64,000 nt of DNA, taken from positions 1,612,001 to 1,676,000 of the forward strand of contig NZ_JADOTZ010000001.1 of assembly GCF_015751895.1 (NCBI RefSeq), written 5' to 3'. The position numbers and the translations under genes are program-made. Under the pieces are notes generated by a model. It was not told the DNA's origin. It did no database searches and saw only the letters and a list, made by a program, of their open reading frames with translations. Positions 52,934-63,297 of the stretch are shown piece by piece (position 1 is the stretch's first letter; the number at the start of each line of letters is the position of its first letter). This stretch comes from Zhihengliuella flava. Its GTDB lineage: Bacteria; Actinomycetota; Actinomycetes; Actinomycetales; Micrococcaceae.

Positions 52934-54844
52934 ATGCACCAAGATTCGATGCCGCGGTTTCAGCTGGGCAGTCATGTGGTGGGCGTCGCCCCCGTGGCCG
53001 CCTCGGCTCCGGCCGAGGGCACCGCTGATCGTCCGGCGGGCATCGCGGCCGTCCGGACCATAGCGTCGGGTGCGTCGGGGCGTGAGGTGGTGGAGTTCGC
53101 TGAGCGGCTCCGTTCGTTTGCTGAGGCCCTGTTTTATGTCGGTGTGATGCGCCTTGGCGAGGCGACGGAGGCCGCGCTTGCTCCCCACTTGGCAGACGTG
53201 GCTGCGTCCTCGCCGGGGATGGCGGCCTCGGTCAGCGCAGGGTCCTTGCCAACGCACGCCGCGCAGGAGGTCCTTGCCCAAGAGGTGGCTTCACTTCGGG
53301 GTATCGCACGCATGACGGCCGCACACGAGGTTCACCGGGCCCGTGCGGCGGTACTCGATGCGCCCGAGTTGTTGGAAGTCCTCGCGCGAGGCGAGGCCGG
53401 CGTCCGGCATATTCAGGAAATCGTGGATCTGAGCTTGCGAATCGAACCCACGGACGTTCCAGCTCCCGAAACAAAGGACCCGGCCGCCGATGAAGCGCAT
53501 GAGCGGGCGCTTCGCCAAGCGGATCGTGAATGCAGTGAGCGCCGTCGACGCTTCGGCCGTGACACGCTGCGGGCGTGCTCGGGGAAGACGCCGGGCCAGG
53601 TGCGCCGGCAGGGGCGGCGGCGCCTCGAGCAGGACCTTCCGGCGGCTTTCGAGTCCCGGCACCAGAACGCGCGGGCCGGCCGCTCCGTGGGAGTTCACGA
53701 GGCCGAGGACGGCATGTCCTACCTGACCGCCTACCTCCCCACCACCGCGGCCGAGGCCATCGAGCGCCGGCTCACGGAGTACGCGCGGGCCATCAAGCAC
53801 CCGGCCGCGGAGAACTTGGACCGGCCGGTGGATCTCTTCGCTGCGCACAGCGCATCCGCGTGGGCCGGTGCCCGGGATGAGTCGCGCACTCTGGCGCAGA
53901 TCCGCGCCGATGCACTCGTCGACATGCTCCTCTCCGGACCCGAGGCCGCGGGCCTGGCGAACGTGAAACCCCATATCACCGTCACCGTTCCGGCACCCTT
54001 GCTGCTCGGCCTGGGTGTCAGCCTGCCAGGCGAAGGGCGTGCGGGTGAGGCACCGTCGGAGAACTTTTCAGGGGGCGGAGTTTCGGCAGCTGCGGGGATG
54101 GACCCCGAGGCGTTGGGGGTCATCGCCGGACTCTTCACGGCGTCCGGCACAGCGGAAGCGGAACGGTTCGGCTCAGTCAGCCTGACCGATCTGCGGGCCC
54201 TCCTTCCGCAGGCCAGCTCGTGGACGCGCATCATCACGGACCCGTGGACCGGTGCCGTGACCCACTGCGAGCCGCGGGTCTACCAGCCTCCCGCCGCGCT
54301 CAGACGCGCGATTGCGTTGCGGGATAGAACTTGCCGGATCCCCGGCTGTAGCCGGCGGGCCAGCGATTGCGAGCCGGACCACGTCATCGAATACCAGCAC
54401 GGCGGGCACACGCGCCTCGATAATCTGGTGAGCCTCTGCAAGCGCTGCCACCGGCTGAAGTCGTGGGGCCTCTTGACCCTCGAACTGTCCGAGGACGGCG
54501 TGTTGGACGTCGAAACGTTCTGGGGAACGCGGCGGATGACTCTGCCCGATGCGCCGTGGGATGTGGGCACACACCGACGGAAAGACCCTCGGCACCTGAT
54601 CCGCGCCAGAACGGTGCAGGTCCCCGGCCTCCAAGACGGCCATCTTCCGGGCGCCGATCTGCTCCTGCATGGACCCGGCATTCTGGACGGACCGCCGCAC
54701 TGGCTTGCCCCTCCCCAGCGCCGAACGTTGAGCGGACAGCTAGCCCCGGGTGGCCAGCCCAGCCCGGGCGAGGAGCAGGGCGACCAGCTCGCGCTCCAGC
54801 GGCTGGAACGCGGCCTTCGCGGCGAGCTCGGACCGCCCTTCTGA
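52934..54844 (+). CDS. DUF222 and HNH endonuclease domain protein (13E12 repeat type)
   Basis: The 636-residue protein has a long N-terminal DUF222 region (about 50-350) and a C-terminal HNH motif (CRIPGCSRRASDCEPDHVIE, then QHGGHTRLDNLVSLCKRCHR), with Cys pairs for structural zinc and the His-Asn-His core. These proteins, called 13E12 repeat proteins in mycobacteria, are multicopy in actinobacteria and are often DNA-damage induced. The start ATG 52934 lacks a good ribosome-binding site; ATG 52949 is an alternative. The SOS-like box upstream supports that regulation. The cellular role is unknown. Confidence 0.88.
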   Translation: MHQDSMPRFQLGSHVVGVAPVAASAPAEGTADRPAGIAAVRTIASGASGREVVEFAERLRSFAEALFYVGVMRLGEATEAALAPHLADVAASSPGMAASVSAGSLPTHAAQEVLAQEVASLRGIARMTAAHEVHRARAAVLDAPELLEVLARGEAGVRHIQEIVDLSLRIEPTDVPAPETKDPAADEAHERALRQADRECSERRRRFGRDTLRACSGKTPGQVRRQGRRRLEQDLPAAFESRHQNARAGRSVGVHEAEDGMSYLTAYLPTTAAEAIERRLTEYARAIKHPAAENLDRPVDLFAAHSASAWAGARDESRTLAQIRADALVDMLLSGPEAAGLANVKPHITVTVPAPLLLGLGVSLPGEGRAGEAPSENFSGGGVSAAAGMDPEALGVIAGLFTASGTAEAERFGSVSLTDLRALLPQASSWTRIITDPWTGAVTHCEPRVYQPPAALRRAIALRDRTCRIPGCSRRASDCEPDHVIEYQHGGHTRLDNLVSLCKRCHRLKSWGLLTLELSEDGVLDVETFWGTRRMTLPDAPWDVGTHRRKDPRHLIRARTVQVPGLQDGHLPGADLLLHGPGILDGPPHWLAPPQRRTLSGQLAPGGQPSPGEEQGDQLALQRLERGLRGELGPPF

Positions 54845-54904
54845 CCTCGGCCGGAAGGTCCGCGGGGGCACGCTCGCCGTCCGTCCGCGTAGTAAGTTGG
54901 CGGC

Positions 54905-55591
54905 ATGACTGCTGCAGCCTCACGCCCCGTCGCCCTCATCACCGGAGCCAGCCGTGGCATCGGCGCCGCCATCGCCCGTGAACTCGCGGAAACCCACCAC
55001 CTGCTGATCGGTGGGCGGGACGAAGCGGCCGTCAACGCCGTCGTCGACTCGCTGCCGTCCGCCGAAGCGTGGATCTGCGAATTGACCGGCGAACTCGCGC
55101 CGCTGCCCGAGAAGCTTGACGTCCTCGTCCACTCGGCTGGGCTGGAGTCGTTCGGACGGCTGGATGAACTCGACCTGGAGCACTGGCGCAAGGTGTTTGA
55201 GCTCAATGTCTTCGCTGTGGCCGAGCTGACGCGCCAGGCCCTGCCCGCCCTGCGTCAGGCCAAGGGCCTGGTCATCGCCATCAACTCCGGCGCGGGCCAC
55301 TCGGCCGGACCGGGATTCTCCGTCTACGCCGGCAGCAAGTTCGCCCTCCGCGCCCTCACCGACTCCCTGCGCGAGGAAGAGCGGGATCACGGTGTCCGCG
55401 TCTCGAGCGTTCACCCTGGCCGTGTGAACACCGCGATGCAGGAACGACTCGTCGCCGCGTACGGGCAGGAGTACAACACCGACTACTACCTGGCCCCGGA
55501 AGACATCGCCGCCACGGTCCGCACGGTCGTCGACATGCCCGCACGCGGCGCCGTCGAAGAAGTCTCCGTCCGACCCACTCTCCGCAAGTAG
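54905..55591 (+). CDS. Short-chain dehydrogenase/reductase
   Basis: The 228-residue SDR has the cofactor motif GASRGIGAA (about 16-24), the catalytic YAGSK (Tyr-x-x-x-Lys) and the preceding Ser in INSGAGHSAG. It is shorter than most classical SDRs (about 250). NADP(H) preference and substrate are unknown. It ends 3 bp before the CobW-family gene and is probably co-transcribed with it. Confidence 0.9.
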   Translation: MTAAASRPVALITGASRGIGAAIARELAETHHLLIGGRDEAAVNAVVDSLPSAEAWICELTGELAPLPEKLDVLVHSAGLESFGRLDELDLEHWRKVFELNVFAVAELTRQALPALRQAKGLVIAINSGAGHSAGPGFSVYAGSKFALRALTDSLREEERDHGVRVSSVHPGRVNTAMQERLVAAYGQEYNTDYYLAPEDIAATVRTVVDMPARGAVEEVSVRPTLRK

Positions 55592-55594
55592 GCC

Positions 55595-56644
55595 ATGGGC
55601 CCAGTTCCCGTCATCGTGCTCACCGGCTACCTAGGTGCCGGCAAAACCACGTTCCTGAACCAGCTGCTGCGCCATCCGGGCGCTCGGATCGGCGTGATCG
55701 TCAACGATTTCGGCGACATCAACGTCGACGCCGGGTTGGTCTCCGGGCAGGTTGACCGCGCGGCCTCGATCGCCGGTGGCTGCCTCTGCTGCATCGAGGA
55801 CGTCAGTGAACTCGACGGCGCGCTCGAACAACTCTCTGCGCCCCGGCTAGCCCTCGACGCCATCATCGTCGAGGCCAGCGGCCTGGCGGACCCGGTGGCG
55901 TTGGCCCAGATCATTCGCGATCACGCGCCCGCCCGCACCCGGCTGGCCGCCCTCGTGGACGTCGTGGACGCGGTCGAGCACTTTCGCACGGTGGACGACG
56001 GCGGCCTGCCGCCCCTGCGCTACCAAGTGGCCTCCCTCGTGGTGGTCAACAAACTGGACCGGGTCCCGGAGAAGGAGCGGGACGGCGTCGTCGCCCGGGT
56101 GCGCGAGCGGGTCCGCGAACGCAACGGACGCGCCGAGGTGATCGGCGCCGTCGGAGGCCGCATTGACCCGGCCCTACTCTTCGACGTCGCGCAGCCCGAC
56201 GAGGACCCCGACCAGCTTCCGCTGCGCCAACTGCTGCTCGACGCGGCCTCCTCCGCCGCGCACGGCACGGCCGGCGACCACGTGCACGCCCACTCAGCGA
56301 GCGTGGCTACCACGGGGCCGGTGGACCCGGACCGGGTCCTCACCTTCTTGGAGCGGCCCATCGCCGGCGCGTACCGCCTCAAGGGGCACTTTGCTGTGCT
56401 GGACGGGACGAAACGGCGCGGATTTACCGCCCACGCCGTCGGTGGCTACCTTCACCTCACCGAGGGGCGGGCGCCCGCCGAGAACGTCCTCGTCGCCATC
56501 GGCGTGGACCTGGATCCGCAAGCCGAGACCGCCTTGCGCAGCGCCCTCGCACCGACCGATTCGCGGGGCGAATCCACGCCCGAGCGCGCGGCCGCGCTGA
56601 TGCGGCTGGAACGCAGGGTGCGGCTGAGCACCAAGTTCGTCTGA
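55595..56644 (+). CDS. CobW/ZNG1-type GTPase (metal chaperone)
   Basis: The 349-residue G3E GTPase has the P-loop GYLGAGKTTFLNQLL, the metal-binding GGCLCCIED (CxCC motif), the VVVNKLD G4 motif and a C-terminal CobW domain. Such proteins deliver zinc or cobalt to target enzymes. A His-rich segment lies after DAASSAAHG (HVHAHSASV). There is no visible Zur box upstream, and the target is not evident. Confidence 0.9.
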   Translation: MGPVPVIVLTGYLGAGKTTFLNQLLRHPGARIGVIVNDFGDINVDAGLVSGQVDRAASIAGGCLCCIEDVSELDGALEQLSAPRLALDAIIVEASGLADPVALAQIIRDHAPARTRLAALVDVVDAVEHFRTVDDGGLPPLRYQVASLVVVNKLDRVPEKERDGVVARVRERVRERNGRAEVIGAVGGRIDPALLFDVAQPDEDPDQLPLRQLLLDAASSAAHGTAGDHVHAHSASVATTGPVDPDRVLTFLERPIAGAYRLKGHFAVLDGTKRRGFTAHAVGGYLHLTEGRAPAENVLVAIGVDLDPQAETALRSALAPTDSRGESTPERAAALMRLERRVRLSTKFV

Positions 56645-56693
56645 GCGCGTAAGACTGCTAGCCGCGTGCCCCCTGTCGGGTTAGCGTGGGGCT

Positions 56694-58199
56694 ATGGCAC
56701 GCCGAACTCGCCGAAACACGTCCACCACTACCGCACCCGACGACGCCGCAGGCCACGTGCCGAGCGTGCGCGAATCCTACGCGCGCCTCCGGGACGCGCG
56801 GCAGGGGCGCCTGATGCACTCGCGCCGCATGCGCGCCGCGCAACTCAAGGGCCTGGGCCGGCTGCTGGCCGAGGGCGAGAAGGACTTGCTCGACGCGCTC
56901 GCCGACGACTTGGGCAAGCCGCACGTTGAGGCCCGCCTGACCGAGCTGGATCTGGTCAAGCACGAGGTCGAGTACGCGCTGCACCACCTCGCTGACTGGA
57001 TGGAACCCCAGCACGCGAAGGTGCCGATCATGCTGCAGCCCGCCGGCGCGAAGACGGAAGCCCAGCCCAAAGGCGCCATGCTCATCATGGGGGCGTGGAA
57101 CTACCCCGTGCAGGTGCTCCTCGGCCCCCTCGTGGGTGCCCTCGCCGCCGGCAACGTCGCCGCGTTGAAGCCCTCCGAGTTAGCGCCGGCAACGTCCCGC
57201 GCCATCGCGCGGCTGGTGCCGCGCTATCTAGACCCCCGCGCGGTGCAGGTGCTAGAGGGCGACGCCGAGGTGGCCGCCGAACTGCTGGATCTGGAGTGGG
57301 ACCACATCTGCTTCACGGGCAGCGAGCGCGTCGGCAAGATCGTCGCGGCCGCCGCAGCCCAGCACCTGACCCCGGTCACCCTCGAGCTGGGAGGCAAGAG
57401 CCCCGCCGTCGTTCTGGATGGAAATCTGCACGCCGCCGCCCGCCGCATCGCCCACGGCAAGTCGCTCAATGCGGGGCAGACGTGCACGGCCCCGGACTAC
57501 GTGTTGGCCGTCGGCCAGGGCATGGAGAAGCTGCCGGAGATCATTCACCGGGCGTTCGTGCGGTTCTTCGGGCGGGACGCGCAAAAGAGCCGGGACTACG
57601 GACGCATTGTGAACCGCAAGGCGTTCAACCGGCTGGTGTCTTTCATTGAGGATGCGGAGATTGACCGTTCGGTGAAGGTGATCGGCGGTCATTATGATGC
57701 CGCGGACCTGTACATCGAGCCGACGATTCTGGTGGGTGTGAGCCCCGATGCGCCGATCATGCAGGAGGAGATCTTCGGTCCGATCCTCCCGGTGCTGGCC
57801 GTGGACAGCCTGGATGAGGCCATGCAGTTCATCGGCGATCGCCCCAGTCCGCTGGCGGCCTACCTGTTTAGCGAACGTCCGCGCCCGCACGCGGCCTTTG
57901 AGCAGCAGGTGCGCGCGGGCGCGATCGCCTTCAACGTCTGCAATCTCCACGCCGCCGTCAGCACGCTGCCGTTTGGTGGCGTGGGCGCCTCCGGCGTGGG
58001 GAGCTATCACGGCAAGTTTGGGTTCGACGAGTTCAGCCAACTACGGCCCGTCTTCTCCAAAACGGCGCTGGTGGACACGCTCAAGATCGCCTACCCGCCC
58101 TACCGTAAGGGCAAGGAAAAGGTGGTCCGCAACGTGAATCTGGGGTTCAACTCCCGCAAGCGGGTGGACGTGAAACCGGGAGACAAGCCGGGACTGTGA
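56694..58199 (+). CDS. Aldehyde dehydrogenase family protein
   Basis: The 501-residue enzyme has the cofactor-binding FTGSERVGKIV, the catalytic Glu in TLELGGKSPAVV, the nucleophile Cys in NAGQTCTAPDYVL and EEIFGPILPV. Its form, with a short N-terminus and a membrane-like basic C-terminus, resembles class 3 (fatty aldehyde) dehydrogenases. It oxidises aldehydes to acids with NAD(P). It starts 49 bp after the CobW gene. Confidence 0.92.
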   Translation: MARRTRRNTSTTTAPDDAAGHVPSVRESYARLRDARQGRLMHSRRMRAAQLKGLGRLLAEGEKDLLDALADDLGKPHVEARLTELDLVKHEVEYALHHLADWMEPQHAKVPIMLQPAGAKTEAQPKGAMLIMGAWNYPVQVLLGPLVGALAAGNVAALKPSELAPATSRAIARLVPRYLDPRAVQVLEGDAEVAAELLDLEWDHICFTGSERVGKIVAAAAAQHLTPVTLELGGKSPAVVLDGNLHAAARRIAHGKSLNAGQTCTAPDYVLAVGQGMEKLPEIIHRAFVRFFGRDAQKSRDYGRIVNRKAFNRLVSFIEDAEIDRSVKVIGGHYDAADLYIEPTILVGVSPDAPIMQEEIFGPILPVLAVDSLDEAMQFIGDRPSPLAAYLFSERPRPHAAFEQQVRAGAIAFNVCNLHAAVSTLPFGGVGASGVGSYHGKFGFDEFSQLRPVFSKTALVDTLKIAYPPYRKGKEKVVRNVNLGFNSRKRVDVKPGDKPGL

Positions 58200-58286
58200 G
58201 CCAACTCACCCCTTTGCGCGGAATGTTCCATGCATTGGCATGAGTTCTACTGCATGAAACTGAAATCACTTCCGAAGGAGGCCCCC

Positions 58287-58838
58287 ATGGCCCGTGTCCT
58301 GACCCTCGTTGGTTCTCTGCGGACCGGCTCGACCAACCGCCAGCTCGCCGACGCCGCAGCCGCCGGCGCACCGGAAGGCGTAGATATCAACCTCTACGCC
58401 GGGCTGGAGGAGCTGCCGTTCTACAACGAGGAGATCGACGTCGAGGGCCAGGTCCCGGCCGCCGCCGCTAAGCTCCGCGAGGCCGCCGCGGCGTCCGATG
58501 CCGTCCTGCTGGTTTCCCCGGAGTACAACGGCACCATGCCGGCCGTGCTGAAGAACGCCATTGACTGGCTGTCCCGTCCGTACGGTGCCAGCCCAATCGC
58601 CGGCAAGCCGGCCGCCGTGATCGGTACGGCGTTCGGCCAGTACGGCGGCGTGTGGGCGCAGGATGAGGCCCGCAAGGCCGTGGGCATCGCCGGTGCCACC
58701 GTGCTGGAGGACGTCAAGCTGTCGATCCCGGGCTCGCTGACCCGCTTCGCCGAGGTGCACCCGAAGGACGACGCCGAGGTTGCCGGTCAGGTCGCCGACG
58801 TCATCGCCGCCATCAAGGCTGCCGCCGAGAAGAACTAA
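58287..58838 (+). CDS. NADPH-dependent FMN reductase
   Basis: The 183-residue flavodoxin-fold reductase begins with VLTLVGSLRTGSTNRQLADA and has LVSPEYNGTMPAVLKNAIDW and GKPAAVIGTAFGQYGG, the FMN-binding segments of this family. It reduces FMN, quinones or azo compounds with NAD(P)H. AAGGAGG lies 5 bp before the ATG, favouring this start over an upstream one. It ends at a bidirectional-looking hairpin. Confidence 0.93.
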   Translation: MARVLTLVGSLRTGSTNRQLADAAAAGAPEGVDINLYAGLEELPFYNEEIDVEGQVPAAAAKLREAAAASDAVLLVSPEYNGTMPAVLKNAIDWLSRPYGASPIAGKPAAVIGTAFGQYGGVWAQDEARKAVGIAGATVLEDVKLSIPGSLTRFAEVHPKDDAEVAGQVADVIAAIKAAAEKN

Positions 58839-58859
58839 GTTCGCTCGAGCTTGACGCAC

Positions 58860-58900
58860 GCAAGGGCCGCGGAATCCACACCGGATTCCGCGGCCCTTGC
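58860..58900. terminator. Strong hairpin between the FMN reductase and pgm genes
   Basis: GCAAGGGCCGCGGAATCC and GGATTCCGCGGCCCTTGC make a perfect 18-bp stem with a 5-nt loop. It lies between two converging genes and may end both. Confidence 0.8.
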
Positions 58901-58932
58901 GCTATTTCAGCGCGTCGGGGCGACTGTGCCGA

Positions 58933-60588
58933 TCAGGAGATGACCGAGTCCACCAGCGCCTTCGCCTCGTCCTGCACCTGCGCCAGGTGCTCGTCACCGG
59001 AGAAAGATTCCGCGTAAATCTTGTACACGTCCTCCGTGCCGGACGGCCGCGCCGCGAACCACGCGTTCTCCGTGGTGACCTTCAGCCCGCCGATCGCCGC
59101 GCCGTTGCCCGGCGCCTCGGTCAGCTTGGCGGTGATCTGCTCGCCGGCCAGGGAGGATGCCGTCACGTCCGCCGCGGACAGTTTCTTCAGCGCGTCCTTC
59201 TGCGCCCGGGTGGCCGGGGCATCGATGCGGGCGTACGACGGCGCCCCGAACTCCGCGGTCAGGCCGCGGTAGTGGTCGCTCGGCGAGGAACCCGTGGCGG
59301 CCTGAATCTCCGAGGCCAGCAGGCACATCAGGATCCCGTCCTTGTCCGTGCTCCACGGCGTGCCGTCGAATCGCACAAAGGAGGCCCCCGCCGACTCCTC
59401 GCCGCCGAACACCCCCGTGCCGTCCAGTAGCCCGGGGACAAACCACTTGAAGCCCACGGGAACTTCCACCAGTGGCCGCCCCAACGACGCCGCCACGCGG
59501 TCAATCATCGACGAGCTCACCAGGGTCTTGCCGACGCCGGCTTCCTGGGACCAATCCGGCCGGTTGCGGTACAAGTAGTCGATCGCCACGGCGAGGAAGT
59601 GGTTGGGGTTCATGAGCCCGGCGTCCGGAGTGACGATGCCGTGGCGGTCTGCATCGGCGTCGTTCCCCGTCGCGATATCGAAGGCGGCGGAGCCGCCGGC
59701 GAGGCTTTCGATGAGCGAGGCCATGGCGTACGGGGAGGAGCAGTCCATGCGGATCTTCTCGTCCCAGTCCAGCGTCATGAACGGCCAGGCGGGATCCACG
59801 GCGTCGTTCACCACGGTGAGGTTCAGGCCATGCGTCTCGCCGATGGCTCCCCAATAGTCCACGGACGCCCCGCCCATGGGGTCCGCGCCAATCCGCACCC
59901 CCTCGGAGCGAATCAGATCCATGTCCAACACGGCGCCGAGAGATTCCACGTAGCGGGCGAGGAAGTCGTAGGTGCCCGTCGTCGCCGCGTCCTTGGCCTC
60001 GGCCAAAGGCAGGCGGCGGACACCGGCCAGCGCGTTGGCGAGATACTCGTTGGCCTGCTGCGCGATCCACCCGGTGGCATCCGAGTCCGCGGGGCCGCCG
60101 TGCGGTGGGTTGTACTTGAAACCGCCGTCAGCGGGCGGGTTGTGGCTGGGGGTGATGACGATGCCGTCCGCGTGCAGCGCTGGCTGGGTGCGCCCGCGAT
60201 TGTGGGTGAGGATCGCGTGGCTCAGCGCTGGGGTCGGTGTGAAGCGGCCCCGGGCGTCGATGCGCACCTCCACGCCGTTGGCGGCCAACACCTCCAACGC
60301 CGTGTCCTGCGCCGGCCCGGAGAGCGCGTGCGTGTCCTGGCCCAAGAACAGTGGACCGCCGATGCCTTGGCGATTGCGGTAATCCACGATCGCCTGCGTG
60401 ATGGCCGCGATGTGGTGCTCGTTGAAGGAGCCCTTGAGGGAGGAACCGCGATGACCGCTCGTGCCGAACGCTACCTGCTGGTCCGGGTTCGCGGCGTCGG
60501 GAACGACGTCGAAGTACGCCCCCAGCACCGCGTCGACGTCGATCAGATCCTGTGCTTCAGCGGGCTGTCCCGCGCGATTGCCAACCAT
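58933..60588 (-). CDS. pgm: Phosphoglucomutase (alpha-D-glucose phosphate-specific)
   Basis: The 551-residue enzyme interconverts glucose-1- and glucose-6-phosphate for glycogen, trehalose and surface sugars. It has [11 protein letters not shown], the catalytic Ser loop [13 protein letters not shown], the metal-binding loop [12 protein letters not shown] and the sugar-binding GGEESAGAS. The ATG at 60588 ([13 protein letters not shown]) is preferred; further upstream in-frame codons run through the MFS gene region and are not protein-like. The length equals the family norm. Confidence 0.96.
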   Translation of the reverse strand: MVGNRAGQPAEAQDLIDVDAVLGAYFDVVPDAANPDQQVAFGTSGHRGSSLKGSFNEHHIAAITQAIVDYRNRQGIGGPLFLGQDTHALSGPAQDTALEVLAANGVEVRIDARGRFTPTPALSHAILTHNRGRTQPALHADGIVITPSHNPPADGGFKYNPPHGGPADSDATGWIAQQANEYLANALAGVRRLPLAEAKDAATTGTYDFLARYVESLGAVLDMDLIRSEGVRIGADPMGGASVDYWGAIGETHGLNLTVVNDAVDPAWPFMTLDWDEKIRMDCSSPYAMASLIESLAGGSAAFDIATGNDADADRHGIVTPDAGLMNPNHFLAVAIDYLYRNRPDWSQEAGVGKTLVSSSMIDRVAASLGRPLVEVPVGFKWFVPGLLDGTGVFGGEESAGASFVRFDGTPWSTDKDGILMCLLASEIQAATGSSPSDHYRGLTAEFGAPSYARIDAPATRAQKDALKKLSAADVTASSLAGEQITAKLTEAPGNGAAIGGLKVTTENAWFAARPSGTEDVYKIYAESFSGDEHLAQVQDEAKALVDSVIS

Positions 60589-60662
60589 GAACCCAGCTTG
60601 GCACGCCCGAGCGCCCGACGGGCGGAAAAGGCGGAACGTGTCAGGAGCGGCGCGCCCACTGT

Positions 60663-61910
60663 TCACCCACGGCGGGACCGCGAACGGGCCCACCACAGCA
60701 CGGGGAGGAAGGCGAGCGCCAGCACCCCAGAGCCCAGGGACAGGGCGGCGAAGGACGACGTCGCCATCACCACTCCGGAGGCCGCCCCGCCGCCGGCGCC
60801 GGCGAGGGAAATCAGCACGTCGATCGATCCCTGCACCCGCGGCCGATTCTCCGGCTCCGTGCCATCCACCACCAGGGCGGTTCCGGAGATCAGGCCAAAG
60901 TTCCAGCCCAGCCCGAGCAGGATCAACGCCACGATCATCCAGCCCAATGAATCCGCTGGGGCGAGCGCGGCGGCCGCCCCGGCGGCAAGCAGCGTGGCGC
61001 CCGCGGCGATCGCTACGGGCGTGCGGCCCACCCGGTCCACCAGCTGTCCCGTGACGAGGGAGGGCAGGTACATGGCGGCGATGTGCGCGCCGATCACCAG
61101 CCCCACGTCGGACAATCCGTGCCCGTGAGCGCGCAGGTGCAGCGGCGTCATGGTCATCACGGCCACCATCGCGATTTGGATCAGCACCATGACCGCGGCG
61201 CCCACGTAGGCCGCCGGGCGCACGCCGTTGCTTGAGGGGGAGGTGCGCGCGGGGGTGGCCTCGGCGTCGTCCGCCTCCTCGAGCGCGCGGGCCACCAGCA
61301 GGGGGTCCGGGCGGAGGAAGGCCCACAGCACGCCACCCGCGGCGAGGTAGGCCGCGCCGGAGAGGAGGAACGGCCCCGTCAGGGCGGGCAGGCCGAGCGC
61401 CAGCGCGACGCGACCCATCGGTTCGACGAGGTTGGGGCCGGCCACGGCGCCGATGGTGGTGGCGACCATGGCCACGCTCACGGCGCGGCCGCGGCGGGTC
61501 GGATCGGCGAGGTCCGATCCGGCGTAGCGCGCCTGCAAGTTGGTGGCGGTGCCCGCACCGTAGATGGCGAACGCGATGAAGAGCAGGACGAGGTTCTCCG
61601 TCACCGCAGCGGCGACGACACCGAAGCCACCAAGGCCTCCGGCTGCGAAGCCCGCGGCGAGGCCGGTCCGGCGCCCCGCGCGCTGGGTCAGGCGGCCCAC
61701 CACGTAGGCCGTGACCGCGGCGCCGAGCGTGAACATGGCGGCCGGAAGCCCGGCCGCCCCGCGGTACCCGAACAGCTCTTGAACCAACAGCGCGCCGACG
61801 GTCACGCCGGCCGCGAGGCCCGCACCGCCCAAAATCTGACTGAGGACGACGACGCCGAGCGTGCGGCGCTGGATGCGGGCGCGGTCGGCGCGCTGCACGG
61901 TGCCGGTCAC
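60663..61910 (-). CDS. MFS transporter
   Basis: The 415-residue carrier has 12 membrane helices with the loop signatures [13 protein letters not shown] and [14 protein letters not shown]. It is of the drug or small-molecule efflux type by overall pattern. The substrate is unknown. It overlaps the DUF2254 stop by 4 bp (ATGA), so the two are co-translated. Confidence 0.88.
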   Translation of the reverse strand: MTGTVQRADRARIQRRTLGVVVLSQILGGAGLAAGVTVGALLVQELFGYRGAAGLPAAMFTLGAAVTAYVVGRLTQRAGRRTGLAAGFAAGGLGGFGVVAAAVTENLVLLFIAFAIYGAGTATNLQARYAGSDLADPTRRGRAVSVAMVATTIGAVAGPNLVEPMGRVALALGLPALTGPFLLSGAAYLAAGGVLWAFLRPDPLLVARALEEADDAEATPARTSPSSNGVRPAAYVGAAVMVLIQIAMVAVMTMTPLHLRAHGHGLSDVGLVIGAHIAAMYLPSLVTGQLVDRVGRTPVAIAAGATLLAAGAAAALAPADSLGWMIVALILLGLGWNFGLISGTALVVDGTEPENRPRVQGSIDVLISLAGAGGGAASGVVMATSSFAALSLGSGVLALAFLPVLWWARSRSRRG

Positions 61911-63253
61911 CCGCCGAAATCTGTGGCGAGCTGGCTGTGGCCGGTCTTGGCAGCGGCGGCGGCCTCGGCGATCACGTGCCGCAGCCGATCCGCGTCCCGC
62001 GGGGAGAACGTCTCCAACGGGATCAGCGTCGCGAAATCCTCCACCAGCGCGGCGATCTCCTGCGAGTACCGCCCCGCCGTGTCACACAGTGCGGCCTCCC
62101 GCAGCAGGGAGAAGGCCCGTTCCACGATGACGTACTGCTCCCGCCCGAACGTGAGCGCCTCCCGCAGAATGAGGGTAGCCAGATCCGTGAAGGACGGCTG
62201 GGGCAGCAGCACGCGGAGGGTTCCGCTCGAGTCCAGCTCCACGGTGTCCCGGATGTCCATGGTGGCCACGTGAGTCAGCACCGCGCCGAGGTAGTTCAGG
62301 CAGTGCATGGACGTGGTCGGATCGTTGACGCCGGGGGAGAGCGCCCTGGTGCTCATGTCCACCATCTGCTGCAGGGGAAAGCGCGGGTCCTTCACCGTGG
62401 TGCGCTCGGTGCCGGTCACCACGGCGGAGTTCAGGCACGTGGCCGCCTCGGCCGCTTCCTCCGCGCTGAGCCGCTGGCCCGAGGAGGCGTGGCGGACGGT
62501 GGCCACCGTCTCATGCATCGTCACGAAGTCGCCCGCGCTGACGGTTAGGGCAATGGTCCAATCCCGCCGGGTGGCGAGGTCCAGCAGTGGATCCACGTCC
62601 ACGTCCCGCACAAAACCGCTGGCGAACGCGGGGATGGATACCGCCGGGTTGGTGCCGACGCTGGGCCGGCCCGGCCGGGTGTTGCGGTAGGCGCGGCGCA
62701 GCGCGTCGCGGGCCTCGGCGGCGACGTCGTCCACAATCGATTCGACCCGGATGATCCGGGTCAGGTGGGTCAAGAAGACCACCAACAGGACCACGACGGC
62801 GATGGCGAGCAGGTACGCGAAGCTCACGCTCATCCCCGGGACAAAACCGCCGTTTTCCTCCGTGGCATCCCGCACGGCGGGCAGCACGGTGAGGCAGTAT
62901 GCGAAGGTCCCTAAGAACACCGCCAGTGTGGCGTGGACAATCGAGTCCCCCGTGAAGGTCCGCAGGAGCCGGGGCGAGTATTGGGAGGCGGCGAGCTGCA
63001 GGGTCACGAGCGTCATCGAGAACGTCAGCGTGGTCACGGTCACCACGGAGCCGGCGATCGTGGTCAGGATGGAGCGCGCTGCGGCCGGGCTGCCACCGAA
63101 CGCCCAGGAGGCGAAGGCCTCCCGCGCCTGCGGGAGCAGCGTGTCCGTCGCCGGGAGGGCGAGCCCGATGATCACGCCGAGCGCAATGCCGAGCACCGGG
63201 AGCGGCCAGAGTTCGTGCCTGATGGTGTCTACCGTGCGCTGGATCCGTTGCAT
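61907..63253 (-). CDS. DUF2254 membrane protein
   Basis: The 448-residue protein has about four N-terminal membrane helices ([35 protein letters not shown] and [19 protein letters not shown] among them) and a soluble C-terminal half. The sequence [10 protein letters not shown] near residue 90 is a DUF2254 hallmark. The family is uncharacterised. It leads the two-gene operon with the MFS carrier. Confidence 0.85.
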   Translation of the reverse strand: MQRIQRTVDTIRHELWPLPVLGIALGVIIGLALPATDTLLPQAREAFASWAFGGSPAAARSILTTIAGSVVTVTTLTFSMTLVTLQLAASQYSPRLLRTFTGDSIVHATLAVFLGTFAYCLTVLPAVRDATEENGGFVPGMSVSFAYLLAIAVVVLLVVFLTHLTRIIRVESIVDDVAAEARDALRRAYRNTRPGRPSVGTNPAVSIPAFASGFVRDVDVDPLLDLATRRDWTIALTVSAGDFVTMHETVATVRHASSGQRLSAEEAAEAATCLNSAVVTGTERTTVKDPRFPLQQMVDMSTRALSPGVNDPTTSMHCLNYLGAVLTHVATMDIRDTVELDSSGTLRVLLPQPSFTDLATLILREALTFGREQYVIVERAFSLLREAALCDTAGRYSQEIAALVEDFATLIPLETFSPRDADRLRHVIAEAAAAAKTGHSQLATDFGG

Positions 63254-63297
63254 GGGCCCCTCTCCTTGTGCCTAGCTGGCAGTGTAGTCGCCGTCGT

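Noticed and set aside
60589-61326. N-terminal extension of phosphoglucomutase to 61326
   Set aside because: The in-frame extension runs through the MFS gene and gives Arg/Gly-rich non-protein-like sequence; the ATG at 60588 gives the family length.
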